DNA of 35,071 bases from PWHG01 sp964406935 (GTDB lineage: Bacteria > Patescibacteriota > Patescibacteriia > Patescibacteriales > UBA12465): assembly GCA_964406935.1 (NCBI GenBank), contig CAYOTM010000008.1:1-35071 (forward strand), read 5' to 3'. The notes under the pieces were generated by a model. It was not told the DNA's origin and ran no database searches. It was given only the letters and a program-made list of their open reading frames with translations. Shown piece by piece: positions 10,041 to 18,546 of this stretch; within the stretch, counting starts at the first letter, position 1, and every line of letters starts with the position of its first letter. The position numbers and the translations under genes were made by a program.

Positions 10041-10493
10041 ATGAAAAAGTTTCTAATGTTTTTCTTTTGTTTTTTATTTTTCAACTTGTTTTTTGCTGGT
10101 TCCTGCGATCCCAATGAAGGACCCCCTGACCCCCCTCCACCGCCTCCACCGAAGAAAGTGGAAATCATTGTTCAGGCAAATATTACCTATCAAGGTATGT
10201 GCAGTTTGCACCAAATTGGTATTTGGCTTCAAGCTCAAGACGATCCCCCGTTTTCTTATGGTGGTTCACTCAATGTTGCTAGCGGCTCTACACCGCCGTC
10301 CATGTCTAAAAAATTTGTTTTTGAGGGTGAAGAAGCCGATAAATTAATTGGTCGAAAGTCTATAGCGGTGGTTGTTATAATTTTTAGAAGTGGAGATTGG
10401 TTTTCTCCGATTCTTCGCTTTTATTCTCCCTCTTTTACTATTAAAGAAGGAGTAAACCCGACTATCGTTGTTGAAGTTGTTCAACCAAACTGA
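10041..10493 (+). CDS. Small lipoprotein with proline-rich linker, copy 2
   Basis: The protein is identical to the one at 9015-9467: Phe-rich signal peptide, FAGSC lipobox with Cys22, poly-proline linker, and an unassigned beta-rich domain. The coding DNA and downstream terminator show no difference from copy 1. The same strong AAAGGAG Shine-Dalgarno precedes the ATG. Copy 1 can be read from the giant gene's transcript, whereas this copy sits behind its own near-consensus promoter (9961-9989), so the two may be expressed differently. Identity of the gene next to diverged flanks suggests recent gene conversion, or an assembly of two strain variants. Confidence 0.8.
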   Translation: MKKFLMFFFCFLFFNLFFAGSCDPNEGPPDPPPPPPPKKVEIIVQANITYQGMCSLHQIGIWLQAQDDPPFSYGGSLNVASGSTPPSMSKKFVFEGEEADKLIGRKSIAVVVIIFRSGDWFSPILRFYSPSFTIKEGVNPTIVVEVVQPN

Positions 10494-10553
10494 TTCATGA
10501 ACCAGTTTTCGTTCATTTTCTCTCTTTCATTTGTTCCCCTTTTCTTTCTTTAA

Positions 10554-10586
10554 AGCCCGCTTAAATTAAAAGCGGGCTGTTTTTTT
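10554..10586 (+). terminator. Intrinsic terminator after lipoprotein copy 2
   Basis: Same 9-bp stem, 7-nt loop and T-run as at 9528-9560. It separates the surface-protein region from the secretion-like cluster. Confidence 0.9.
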
Positions 10587-10716
10587 AAGTCACCAATCTA
10601 TTTTTTAGCTTAAATTTTTGATAAAATAATTATAGGAGGTGAAAAAAATAAAATTAAACATTGGCTGGAAATTTGCTAATTAATTTTTTAAATTTGCTGT
10701 TTTTTTTCTTTTTTTA

Positions 10717-10725
10717 TGATATAAT
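10717..10725 (+). promoter_or_regulatory. Extended -10 promoter for the VirB6-like operon
   Basis: TGATATAAT is an extended -10 box (TG, one base, TATAAT), 62 bp before the start at 10788. The best -35 candidate, TTGCTG at 10694-10699, is 20 bases away, so the extended -10 probably carries the promoter. The rest of 10627-10787 is AT-rich with no gene. A GGAGGTG at ~10635 has no usable start after it. Confidence 0.6.
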
Positions 10726-10787
10726 AAAATTAATTGTTGGAAGATTAGCAATTAGCCTATTTTTTAGCTCGCCTCTAAACTTATTTT

Positions 10788-11495
10788 ATGGGACTTGATG
10801 ATAAAATATTACAAAATCAAGGAGTTCGCGATGATGAAAGTAGCGGCGATGAAACTAGTGACGATCGTTTAGCGGCGCTTAAAGAGTCTCAAAATAATCC
10901 TAATGCCACGCCCGCCTTAGCTAGCAATCAGGAAGATTCTAATCAAAATTTAAGTTCAGCAGATAAGGTTGGTGCTTTAGCTGCGGTTCAACAAGAGGCT
11001 AAGAAAAAAGGAGCAATTTCCCGAGCTAAACAAGCGGTTGGCGAAAAAGTTTCGGCAATCGCCTTAACCTTAGCAGGTTTATTAAGAATGTCTTGGGGTA
11101 ATTTAATTCAATCCTTTGGTTTAACCTTGATCTGGATAAATATTCATGCTTTTGGCAACCTGGTTTTCGGCAAAAAGATTTTTTGTGATTTAGGCCAAGA
11201 ATGGCAGATGCAGGTAGGTAATAGTAAATTAATGGCAGCTGGTGCTAAAGCTGAAGCTGATGGAGCCAGTCAAGTTAAAAAGTCAGCTGGGAAGTTTGCT
11301 GGTTTGTTAGAAAAAATGGGCATGGGCTGCTTAGACCTCACTTGTTGTTTGTCAGTTATTATTATTTTAGCTATTTTTGCCTTATTATTAGAAATAGTTA
11401 CTCATCCATTTGGGACAGCTTGGGAAGTAATTAAGGGTGGTATTGGTTGGGTTTGGGATAGGGTGACTGGCGCTTTTTCAAGTAGGTCCGAATAA
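10788..11495 (+). CDS. Membrane protein of unknown function in the T4SS-like cluster
   Basis: 235 residues. The first ~80 are acidic and polar (Asp, Ser, Gln, Asn rich) and probably disordered. A long hydrophobic stretch follows (about 88-128) with a charged Lys/Cys segment, then an Ala/Lys-rich amphipathic stretch, then a strong transmembrane helix with CC at its start (about 182-205), and a short C-terminal amphipathic tail. I do not recognise the family. It starts the transcription unit that continues 41 bp later into the VirB6-like gene. With two membrane regions and a disordered head it could be an accessory inner-membrane component of the secretion apparatus; this is inferred from position. 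Confidence 0.75.
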   Translation: MGLDDKILQNQGVRDDESSGDETSDDRLAALKESQNNPNATPALASNQEDSNQNLSSADKVGALAAVQQEAKKKGAISRAKQAVGEKVSAIALTLAGLLRMSWGNLIQSFGLTLIWINIHAFGNLVFGKKIFCDLGQEWQMQVGNSKLMAAGAKAEADGASQVKKSAGKFAGLLEKMGMGCLDLTCCLSVIIILAIFALLLEIVTHPFGTAWEVIKGGIGWVWDRVTGAFSSRSE

Positions 11496-11536
11496 ATTTT
11501 TATAATTGATAATAGATTAAAATTTTATTTCATACC

Positions 11537-14500
11537 ATGAAAGGAATCATTAAACATTTAAAAAATAAACAATTATTATCTTTTTTAGTAATTGTTGTTT
11601 TTGTAGGAGCTAGTTTTTTAATAGGTAAATCGGTTCAAGCAGGAGGACCGCTTGATTGGGTTATTGGTTTGTTTGGTGGTTTAATGGCAGCAATTGTTTA
11701 TATGTTAGGCAAGTTATTAATGGTTTTAATGGGAATTTTAATTTATATTGCTCAATATAGTAATTTTATTGATTCGCCGGCAATAGCTAAGGGCTGGGTG
11801 ATGGTAAGAGATTTGTGTAACATGTTTTTCGTGGTGATTTTGTTAGTAATTTCTTTTGCGACAATTTTACGAATTGAAAAATATAATTACAAAAAGTGGT
11901 TGCCGAAATTGATTTTAATGGCTATTTTGATTAATTTTTCGAAAACAATTTGTGGAGTAATGATTGATGTTGCCCAAATTATTATGTTGTCTTTTGTTAA
12001 TGCTTTTAAAACAATCGGGGGCACTAATTTATCAACCATGTTAGGTATTCAGGATTGGCAAAAAATGAGCAAAGATGAACCAGGTAGTAGTAATTGGTCT
12101 CTTTTGGCCTCCTATTTATTAGCTGTAATATATGTGGTGATATCAATTGTTGTAATTGCGGCCATGATTGGTGTCCTAGTAATGCGCATCATTATGATTT
12201 GGGTGTATGTTGTGTTGTCACCACTCGCTTACTTAATGAGTTCTTTTCCTGATGGACAAAGTTATGCTAGTAAGTGGTGGACTCAATTTACGCAGAATTT
12301 AATTATTGGGCCGGTATTGGCTTTTTTTATTTGGTTATCTTTTGCGACTATTACTCCTGGCGCTAATGTTAGTTCTGATGTGTTGGGGATGTCTAAGCTT
12401 GATGCTGATGGTGAGGAGCGATTAGAAGACAGCACTCAAGCCGGTATGGGTACCAGCGATATAATGATCCAGTTTATTATATCAATTGGTCTTTTAATTG
12501 GTGGCTTAAAAGTTTCTCAAGAAATTGGCGGAGCGGCTGGCGGGATGGCGGGAAAGATTTCCTCCAAGGGTTTTGGAATGGCCAAAATAGCGGCCGCTGG
12601 CGTGGGTGGCTATGCTTTGGGTCGAGCGAGAGCGGGGAGTAAAGCGGTTGGAAGGGGAGCCTTAGGATTGGCGAGTTTTGGAATTAAAAAAGCTGGCCAA
12701 GGACTAGGAAGTAAAACTATGGAAGGGGCTGGTAACATTGGTCTGGCCTGGCGTCAAGATTTAATTACTAGCAACAAAGAACTAAAAACTAAAAAACGTA
12801 AACAATTTTTACAAAAAATGGGGGTGGGTGAAGGAGCTGCTGATGCTTATAATCAATTAACCCCTCTTCAAAAAGCTAAATTATCTTCCCCAATTTCTAG
12901 TTTAGTGCCGGCAGCCATGAAATCAGTTCGGGGAGGGCAAAAGAGACGGTCGGCAAGAAAAGAAGAGGAATTAATGAAACAAGGGCAAGAAAACGTGGCT
13001 GAGAATTTAAAACCTTTAAATGCTCAATGGGATGCAACTAAACAAAAAATACAGGAGGCGGAAGCCAGAAAAGATGAAGCAGCGGTTTTAGCGGGTGAAG
13101 CAGAAATTAAAGAAATTGAAAAAAAACAAGCTGAAGTGAAGGCTGGTGTAGCCAGTCCAGAATATTTAAAACAAAAAGAAAAAACTGCTAAATTAGAAGC
13201 CAAAGAAAAGCACTGGGAAAATTGGCAAACTAATTATGAAAAAATTAATACGGCAGCCGCTCAACAAATTGCGGCTGATCCTAAAAAAGCTCGAGATACT
13301 GTTGAGTATTTAGCCAATAATCAAGCAGGAATCAATGATTTAAGTAAAGGCGATTTATATAGTGCTCTTGGACAAAAAAACTCTCAAAATTTAATGGTTA
13401 AGGTTTTAGCGGAAGCAAATAATCCGACAAGCAAGCAAGCAAGAGATAATTTAATAAAGCATTATTCGGCTACGAGCACATTTAATTCCAAGGAAAAAGA
13501 AATATTGGAGTCATTAATGAAAACTATTGCTGCTTCTATGAAGTCAGGACAAATTGATAGCTCTAGCTTAAGTTCATTAACTCCGGTTTTAGATAGTGCA
13601 GCTTCTCGGGCAGGATTAGAAACAAGCACTGTTAAAGATTTTGAATCTAAAGTCAAAATTGATTATCGTTCACCTCAGACAACCACCCTAAGTGAAGCTA
13701 CTTTAGATCAAAAGAAAGACGGTAAACTATTAGTTGATGCTTTCGCTAAAGGTCAAGATGAAAAAACTTTAATTGGCGCTGATTTTAATAAAATGAAAGC
13801 TGATGTACCAGATTTAGATCCAGAAATGTTGGGGGCTAATTTCAATCCTGATTCCGAGTTTTTTAAACCAGTAATTGATGCTCTTGTTAAGCAAATTAAT
13901 CAAGCAAAAATTGAGCTGGAACAAAAAAAGTCAGCTGGTGATATTAATGATCAAGATTATAATAAGCAGTTGAATGATTTAAATAAGGCAGGGGATCGTC
14001 TAAAATCAAATGACCTTAAAAATGTTGGTTTAGTTAATTCTGCTCATCCACAGTTTAAACGGGATTCTAATATTGCCACCGCCTATCACGAAGAAATTCA
14101 TAAAGCGGGGATTAAAGATGAAGGTTTGACTGAAAATTTGACTCAATCATTAATGAAAAATAAATTGTATGGTCGCAATCCAGCAACCGGTCGCCGTCAT
14201 GCCAGTGAAATTGCTCAAGAGGCTAAAGAAATGAAAGATTCTGGTGCTAGCAATGAAGAAATTGAAATAGCAATGGATGTAAAAATTAAAGAACGTATCT
14301 ATAAAGAAGCTAGAAGTCGAGCGCAAAGAGTTTTAGCTCAAGAGCAAGGTAAAGCTGAGACTGAAACTGAAGCCGTTAAAGATATGGCTGGCGTTAAAAA
14401 AGATGAAACTGAAACTGCTGGCGTTAAAATAAACACCAGTCAGCTTGAAGAAAAATTTGCTGATTTTGCTAATACCATGGGCAAGACAACAGATTCCTTA

Positions 14501-14740
14501 GCCAAGATCACCAAGCAATTGAAAATAAAGCCAATCACTGATTTTAGCGATCCTGCTTTTAAAACTCGCCTGTTAACAGCAATTAATAATATTAAAAAGA
14601 GTGGTGCTCAAGTAGATATTGCTAAAATTTTGAGTACAACAAATAAGCAATCTACTTCTCCGGTTGCTAACGAAGTGACTGTTAATAGTATTATTAAGGA
14701 AGGCGAACAAGAACTACAAAACAATAATCAGACAATATAA
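11537..14740 (+). CDS. VirB6/TrbL-like polytopic membrane protein with long C-terminal extension and HExxHxxGxxD motif
   Basis: 1067 residues. A signal-like N-terminus (VQA-GG near residue 35) is followed by about seven hydrophobic segments up to ~residue 335. The motif-like region ending in LVMRIIMIWVYVVLSPLAY is typical of VirB6/TrbL-type channel proteins of type IV secretion systems. A Gly/Ala-rich stretch (GGAAGGMAGKISSKGFGMAK) then leads into ~700 residues of charged, helical, coiled-coil-rich sequence, likely cytoplasmic. Near its end lies HEEIHKAGIKD (H851 to D861), which fits the metzincin zinc motif HExxHxxGxxH/D; M870s follow. Extended VirB6 proteins are known in other lineages, but a protease motif is unexpected. 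It is followed after 2 bp by the next gene, so translation is probably coupled. The VirB6-like assignment is good; catalysis is speculative. Confidence 0.8.
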   Translation: MKGIIKHLKNKQLLSFLVIVVFVGASFLIGKSVQAGGPLDWVIGLFGGLMAAIVYMLGKLLMVLMGILIYIAQYSNFIDSPAIAKGWVMVRDLCNMFFVVILLVISFATILRIEKYNYKKWLPKLILMAILINFSKTICGVMIDVAQIIMLSFVNAFKTIGGTNLSTMLGIQDWQKMSKDEPGSSNWSLLASYLLAVIYVVISIVVIAAMIGVLVMRIIMIWVYVVLSPLAYLMSSFPDGQSYASKWWTQFTQNLIIGPVLAFFIWLSFATITPGANVSSDVLGMSKLDADGEERLEDSTQAGMGTSDIMIQFIISIGLLIGGLKVSQEIGGAAGGMAGKISSKGFGMAKIAAAGVGGYALGRARAGSKAVGRGALGLASFGIKKAGQGLGSKTMEGAGNIGLAWRQDLITSNKELKTKKRKQFLQKMGVGEGAADAYNQLTPLQKAKLSSPISSLVPAAMKSVRGGQKRRSARKEEELMKQGQENVAENLKPLNAQWDATKQKIQEAEARKDEAAVLAGEAEIKEIEKKQAEVKAGVASPEYLKQKEKTAKLEAKEKHWENWQTNYEKINTAAAQQIAADPKKARDTVEYLANNQAGINDLSKGDLYSALGQKNSQNLMVKVLAEANNPTSKQARDNLIKHYSATSTFNSKEKEILESLMKTIAASMKSGQIDSSSLSSLTPVLDSAASRAGLETSTVKDFESKVKIDYRSPQTTTLSEATLDQKKDGKLLVDAFAKGQDEKTLIGADFNKMKADVPDLDPEMLGANFNPDSEFFKPVIDALVKQINQAKIELEQKKSAGDINDQDYNKQLNDLNKAGDRLKSNDLKNVGLVNSAHPQFKRDSNIATAYHEEIHKAGIKDEGLTENLTQSLMKNKLYGRNPATGRRHASEIAQEAKEMKDSGASNEEIEIAMDVKIKERIYKEARSRAQRVLAQEQGKAETETEAVKDMAGVKKDETETAGVKINTSQLEEKFADFANTMGKTTDSLAKITKQLKIKPITDFSDPAFKTRLLTAINNIKKSGAQVDIAKILSTTNKQSTSPVANEVTVNSIIKEGEQELQNNNQTI

Positions 14741-14742
14741 AT

Positions 14743-15918
14743 ATGCAATATATTTTAGAGTGTTTAGAAAAATTCCAATTATTAGACCTAGAAATCAGGG
14801 AGGCTTTTGGTGGTGAAACGACTTATCTTAAAGCGAAAAAATTAGAACAAGAGTTTAATGTTGAGCTATCTTTTGTTTTGATTTTATTAGCGATTGATGA
14901 GTTAGAATCAGCCGATTTACCAGAATATTTAGCCAAAAAATTTAATTTAGCCCCCGAAAAGGCTAGTCTTTTAACTGCTAAAATTGAAGAAGAAATTATT
15001 GATCCCGCCCTGGAATCAATTTCTCCTGATTTAGACGAAGATGAAGAGGCGCCCTTTGGTTTTAATAAAAATTCAATTCATGAAATTTTTGCTAGTAGCT
15101 TAATAGATTTATTAAAAGGATCGCCCGCAGAAATCAAAGCTTTTAATATTTTAGTTTTTTCATCTTTAGTCGAAGATGACACCTTGGAGGATAAAATTAT
15201 TAAAGCCTTGTTTGCCAATCAAGAGGAAATTTCTGCCAACAAGATTATCCTTGAGGATAAAGAAATTAAGGCGAGTGTTGCTAATTTTTTGAAAGACTTT
15301 ATCCGTAATCACGGCAGTGGAATGCCTGACAATTTAGTGCTAGCTAACTATTTAAACACCTCCTCTAATGCTAAAAAATTAAGCGCTAGTGAGAAAGAAT
15401 TATTGAATCGTATTTTAAAAACTTATCGTAATTTAGTTTTCTTCCCGGAAAGCCTAGATAATGTTCCCATGGAATTATGGGAAATTGTGCCGGAAAAAAG
15501 CAGTCAACAAGAAGTTCTGGATGTCTTATCAGATGAAGATTCTAGGACAACTAATCAAGATAAAAACAAGGCAGTTAGAGCACTAGCTAGTAAAAAAAAT
15601 ATTAAGATGAAAGACGGCAATCAAGTTGTTACCGACCAGATTGCTCTTTCTGAAAAAAAACGTTTAACACCCGATCCCTTAGTAGAAGTTAGCGATCATC
15701 GCTTTCAGGGAAAAGCTAACAGGAAACCAATTAGCTCAGTATCTACTCCAGATGAACTTGCCAAGATTCAAAAAATTATTAGCCAAGATGACTATACATT
15801 AGATGAGTTAGTAAATAGATTGCCACAATATTCAGAAAATAGTTTAGAGTATCGGGCCATTAAACAAGAGATTGATCGTCTGCGTCGACAAGCTAATAAG
15901 CAAAGCAAAAAAACTTAA
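14743..15918 (+). CDS. Helical protein of unknown function, paralogue of the gene at 16715
   Basis: 391 residues, acidic, no signal or membrane segment, predicted mostly helical. The N-terminal ~95 residues resemble the start of the protein at 16715-18544: both begin with YLE/ILE-x-F, have an LRE/IRE, then KLEQEFN versus ELEKKYN, then DLPEY...F-L-PE-A versus DLPSH...F-L-PE-A. The middle (about 100-260) is helical; the C-terminus is Lys/Arg rich with DRLRRQ. The gene starts 2 bp after the VirB6-like gene and ends at a terminator, so it closes that operon. It is probably a cytoplasmic partner of the secretion apparatus. I know of no named family for it. Confidence 0.75.
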   Translation: MQYILECLEKFQLLDLEIREAFGGETTYLKAKKLEQEFNVELSFVLILLAIDELESADLPEYLAKKFNLAPEKASLLTAKIEEEIIDPALESISPDLDEDEEAPFGFNKNSIHEIFASSLIDLLKGSPAEIKAFNILVFSSLVEDDTLEDKIIKALFANQEEISANKIILEDKEIKASVANFLKDFIRNHGSGMPDNLVLANYLNTSSNAKKLSASEKELLNRILKTYRNLVFFPESLDNVPMELWEIVPEKSSQQEVLDVLSDEDSRTTNQDKNKAVRALASKKNIKMKDGNQVVTDQIALSEKKRLTPDPLVEVSDHRFQGKANRKPISSVSTPDELAKIQKIISQDDYTLDELVNRLPQYSENSLEYRAIKQEIDRLRRQANKQSKKT

Positions 15919-15953
15919 ATTTTAATAATATTAATAAGTTCAAGCACCAATTA

Positions 15954-15985
15954 AAAACATCAGTTTTAATAATTACTGATGTTTT
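15954..15985 (+). terminator. Intrinsic terminator of the VirB6-like operon
   Basis: A perfect 11-bp stem, AAAACATCAGT with ACTGATGTTTT, has a 10-nt loop and ends in TTTT-A-TTTT. The A-rich left side may let it work in both directions. Confidence 0.85.
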
Positions 15986-16024
15986 ATTTTAAAATTTTAA
16001 TTAATTTTTATTATTATAATCAGC

Positions 16025-16444
16025 ATGATAACTCGCGTTATTACTTTTGGCACTTTTGATTACTTTCATCCGGGTCACGAATTTTATCTCCAACAAGCAG
16101 CTGATCTCGGCCAACAATTAATTGTGGTAATTGCTCGGGATAATAATGTCTATAAAATAAAGGGCCGACCTGCCCGACAGTCAGAGTTTATCAGAAAGCA
16201 AGCGGTTAACAAATTTTTAAAAAACGCTAAGTTGTCGGGGAAGGCGATTTTAGGCAATCAACAGAATTTTTATTTCGTGATTAAAAAATATCAGCCCCAA
16301 GTGATTGCCTTGGGTTATGATCAAAAAATTAATCAATCAGAGTTGATGCTTAATTTAAAAAAATTATCTATTAAGCCTAAAATTATTCGCTTAACTGCTT
16401 ATTATCCAGAAAAATATAAATCAAGCTTAAGACATCCCAATTAA
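16025..16444 (+). CDS. Cytidylyltransferase-like nucleotidyltransferase (FAD synthase / TagD fold)
   Basis: 139 residues, the usual length of this family. The N-terminus GTFDYFHPGH (residues 9-18) is the signature HxGH loop that binds the nucleotide triphosphate. VVIARD follows as the second strand, then KGRPARQ-SE with the Arg expected there, and VIALGYDQ. The C-terminus has YKSSL in place of the usual ISTT/S motif. Members transfer CMP or AMP to a phosphorylated small substrate, as in FAD synthase of archaeal type or glycerol-3-phosphate cytidylyltransferase. The sequence cannot tell which. It sits alone between a terminator and the next promoter, interrupting the secretion-like genes. TATAAT at 16015-16020 ends only four bases before the ATG, so the transcript would be nearly leaderless if that box is used. 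Confidence 0.85.
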   Translation: MITRVITFGTFDYFHPGHEFYLQQAADLGQQLIVVIARDNNVYKIKGRPARQSEFIRKQAVNKFLKNAKLSGKAILGNQQNFYFVIKKYQPQVIALGYDQKINQSELMLNLKKLSIKPKIIRLTAYYPEKYKSSLRHPN

Positions 16445-16567
16445 TTGAGCATTTTTTGCTAATTATTCAATAAAATTATTTTTTAAAAAATCCCGATTTT
16501 TGTTAATTTTTTCAATTTTTCCGCACTCTTTTTAAATTTATGATCAATCTTCTCCTGTTTTTCTTAA

Positions 16568-16588
16568 ATTTATCTTTTTAAGATAAAT
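16568..16588 (+). repeat. Perfect inverted repeat upstream of the VirB4 operon promoter
   Basis: ATTTATCTT, three bases, AAGATAAAT. It ends four bases before the -35 box at 16593. It could be an operator, or a weak terminator for the nucleotidyltransferase gene. The rest of 16445-16690 is very AT-rich and holds no gene. Confidence 0.5.
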
Positions 16589-16592
16589 CAAT

Positions 16593-16622
16593 TTGGTTAT
16601 TTTCTTTAAAATATGTTAAAAT
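16593..16622 (+). promoter_or_regulatory. Promoter of the PrgI-VirB4 operon
   Basis: TTGGTT (16593-16598), an 18-base spacer, then TGTTAAAAT, an extended -10 (hexamer 16617-16622). It lies 93 bp before the ATG at 16715, and no other gene lies between. Confidence 0.6.
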
Positions 16623-16714
16623 ATAAACAACAGGCTAAATTAGTCTGCCTTCATTTTGTTTGCTAGTTCCGGTAATTATTATTAATTATTTTGCCGGAAT
16701 CTTGTATTTTATCA

Positions 16715-18544
16715 ATGTTTGATTATCTTGAACAATTTAAGCGCTTACCCAAAGAGCTGCGGGAGAAAATTTCTTCTCCGGCAGCGATGTCGGTGTTATC
16801 AGAACTAGAAAAAAAATATAATCTAGCTTTAGCGGCCACCGTGATGAAAGTAATGGTAAAAATTGTTCCTATTCGTGATTTGCCTAGTCATTTTGTTGCT
16901 GATTTTTCCCTTACCCCCGAGGCGGCTCGTAATTTAAGTAACGAATTAAGAGAACGTCTGTTTTTCGTAGTGGCCGGCTATCTAGGCTTAAAAGCGGCTC
17001 CTAGTAATGATGAAAAAACAGTCGCCGAAATTATTAAAAACTCTCAATTAAGTTTTCCCAGTACAGATTTAAACAATCGAGCTCGGCATGTAGTTTTAAC
17101 CTATCTTCGTGGCGTTCGTTCAAAAATTGATGCTCGTGATGTTTTAGAAAAACCCATCAATAACGGCGGTTTAAATTTAAGTCGTGAAGAAGCCACTCGA
17201 TTGTTAAATGAAGTTGATCATTTTTCTTTTAGAAAAACAACGGCTGTAATCGATGAAAAAACTGGACAAAAGACTCCTGATAAAAAAACAGCTGCTGGCC
17301 TAGAAAACATTATTGCCAAGCATGATCAGCAAGAAGCTTATGATTTAAAAAAGGAATTAGCTAGTGGGCGTACAGCGTCTTTGCTTGCTTCGCCAGACAT
17401 TAAACAATTAGAAGCTCAAACTACAGATGTCGCCGGTGTTGCCAGTCAAGCCAAAAGTAAGCCGGCAGCTGGCCTAAAATCAGCTGATCATTTATCAGAC
17501 ATTAATGAACTAGAAAAACAATTATTAGCTCAAGAATTAGAGTCTGATGATTCGGAAGATTTAAATGAGTTAATGAAACAAATATCGATTGATGAAAAAT
17601 CAGCTAAATCAAGTTCAACTGACAAAGATGGTTTAGCAACTAAAAAAGTGCCAGTAGTTCCTGTAAACAATAAAATAGACGCTGCCGAAACCAGTGTTTC
17701 TCCAGTTGCTATTCCCGTTTCCCCAGCGATTACCCCGCCAACTGCTAGAAGCCAAACCTCTACTAGTTTTGCGCCTCCCCCTAAAAAATCTTTTTTTGCG
17801 CGGTTATTTTCTAAGAGAAAAGAGTCAACCATTGCTAAAATTGACGTCGGTCAGCCCAAGTCAGTTATTCCTCAATCAAGTGCTCAGCCTAAACCATTTG
17901 GGCCAAGCGCTCAAAGTCTAACTAAACAAGCAACCGATAAGTTAGAAGTTAAATCACCAATTGGCCCGTCAGCTCAAGCTAGTCAACCGTCCATTACTCC
18001 TGGCCAGGCAACCGCTCACTCTGATAGATTAGCTGATAAATTAAGCACAGAAGTAAGGGCTGTTAAAGAGCCAGTAATTGAAAAAATAATTGATAAAAAA
18101 GATAGCCATAGTGACAAATTAGCCCCTAACTTTATTGACCAAAAATCAGGCTTTTTCCATCGATCAGCGGCTGGTAGTGACTTTAAAACGAAGATTGAAG
18201 ACATTAAAGCTGCCCCCAAGATTATGGGACCGATTGAAGAGCTTCGCTATTTAGACTTAGTAAACTTCCGTCGTTTAGGGCCGCCACCAGGGGAAGCCAC
18301 TAATAAAATCAAAGCTAAAATAAAATTAATGGAAAGAGAGGGTTATGATCGCCGTTTAGCAGCGGTGGCTGCCTGGCGAAAAAGCCCGGTTAGTCGTTTA
18401 TATATTACAATCGGTCAAGAGGCGGTTAGTAAAGGGATTACTATGAAAGAAGCCGCCCTAGCTCGTAAAGAAAAAAATCAAGATTATCTTAGCTGGGAAG
18501 AAATTCGAGCGATTGTTGAACTTAACTCATCCCTAATGTTTTAA
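16715..18544 (+). CDS. Large cytoplasmic protein of unknown function with disordered middle, paralogue of the 14743 gene
   Basis: 609 residues from the ATG at 16715. The frame extends back to a TTG at 16691, but alignment with the paralogue at 14743 supports the ATG. The N-terminal ~95 residues carry the shared domain (ELEKKYN, DLPSHF, F-L-PE-A). A second helical part runs to ~200. A long Ser/Pro/Ala/Lys-rich low-complexity region spans about 220-490, and a compact C-terminal domain (about 505-609, starting IEELRYLDLVNFRRLG) is rich in Arg and aromatic residues. No membrane segment or enzyme motif is visible. It is the first gene of a tight operon with the PrgI-like and VirB4-like genes (2 bp to the next gene), so it is probably a cytoplasmic component or regulator of that apparatus. 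The function is unknown. Confidence 0.75.
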   Translation: MFDYLEQFKRLPKELREKISSPAAMSVLSELEKKYNLALAATVMKVMVKIVPIRDLPSHFVADFSLTPEAARNLSNELRERLFFVVAGYLGLKAAPSNDEKTVAEIIKNSQLSFPSTDLNNRARHVVLTYLRGVRSKIDARDVLEKPINNGGLNLSREEATRLLNEVDHFSFRKTTAVIDEKTGQKTPDKKTAAGLENIIAKHDQQEAYDLKKELASGRTASLLASPDIKQLEAQTTDVAGVASQAKSKPAAGLKSADHLSDINELEKQLLAQELESDDSEDLNELMKQISIDEKSAKSSSTDKDGLATKKVPVVPVNNKIDAAETSVSPVAIPVSPAITPPTARSQTSTSFAPPPKKSFFARLFSKRKESTIAKIDVGQPKSVIPQSSAQPKPFGPSAQSLTKQATDKLEVKSPIGPSAQASQPSITPGQATAHSDRLADKLSTEVRAVKEPVIEKIIDKKDSHSDKLAPNFIDQKSGFFHRSAAGSDFKTKIEDIKAAPKIMGPIEELRYLDLVNFRRLGPPPGEATNKIKAKIKLMEREGYDRRLAAVAAWRKSPVSRLYITIGQEAVSKGITMKEAALARKEKNQDYLSWEEIRAIVELNSSLMF

Positions 18545-18546
18545 AT

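Larger units (their letters stand above)
9604..10626 (+). repeat. Tandem duplication, unit 2
   Basis: Second unit of the ~1025-bp tandem repeat. It carries a headless copy of the giant gene's C-terminal tail, a diverged spacer with a better promoter than unit 1, and an identical lipoprotein gene and terminator. Identity with unit 1 is lost after the base equivalent to 9600. Confidence 0.9.
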
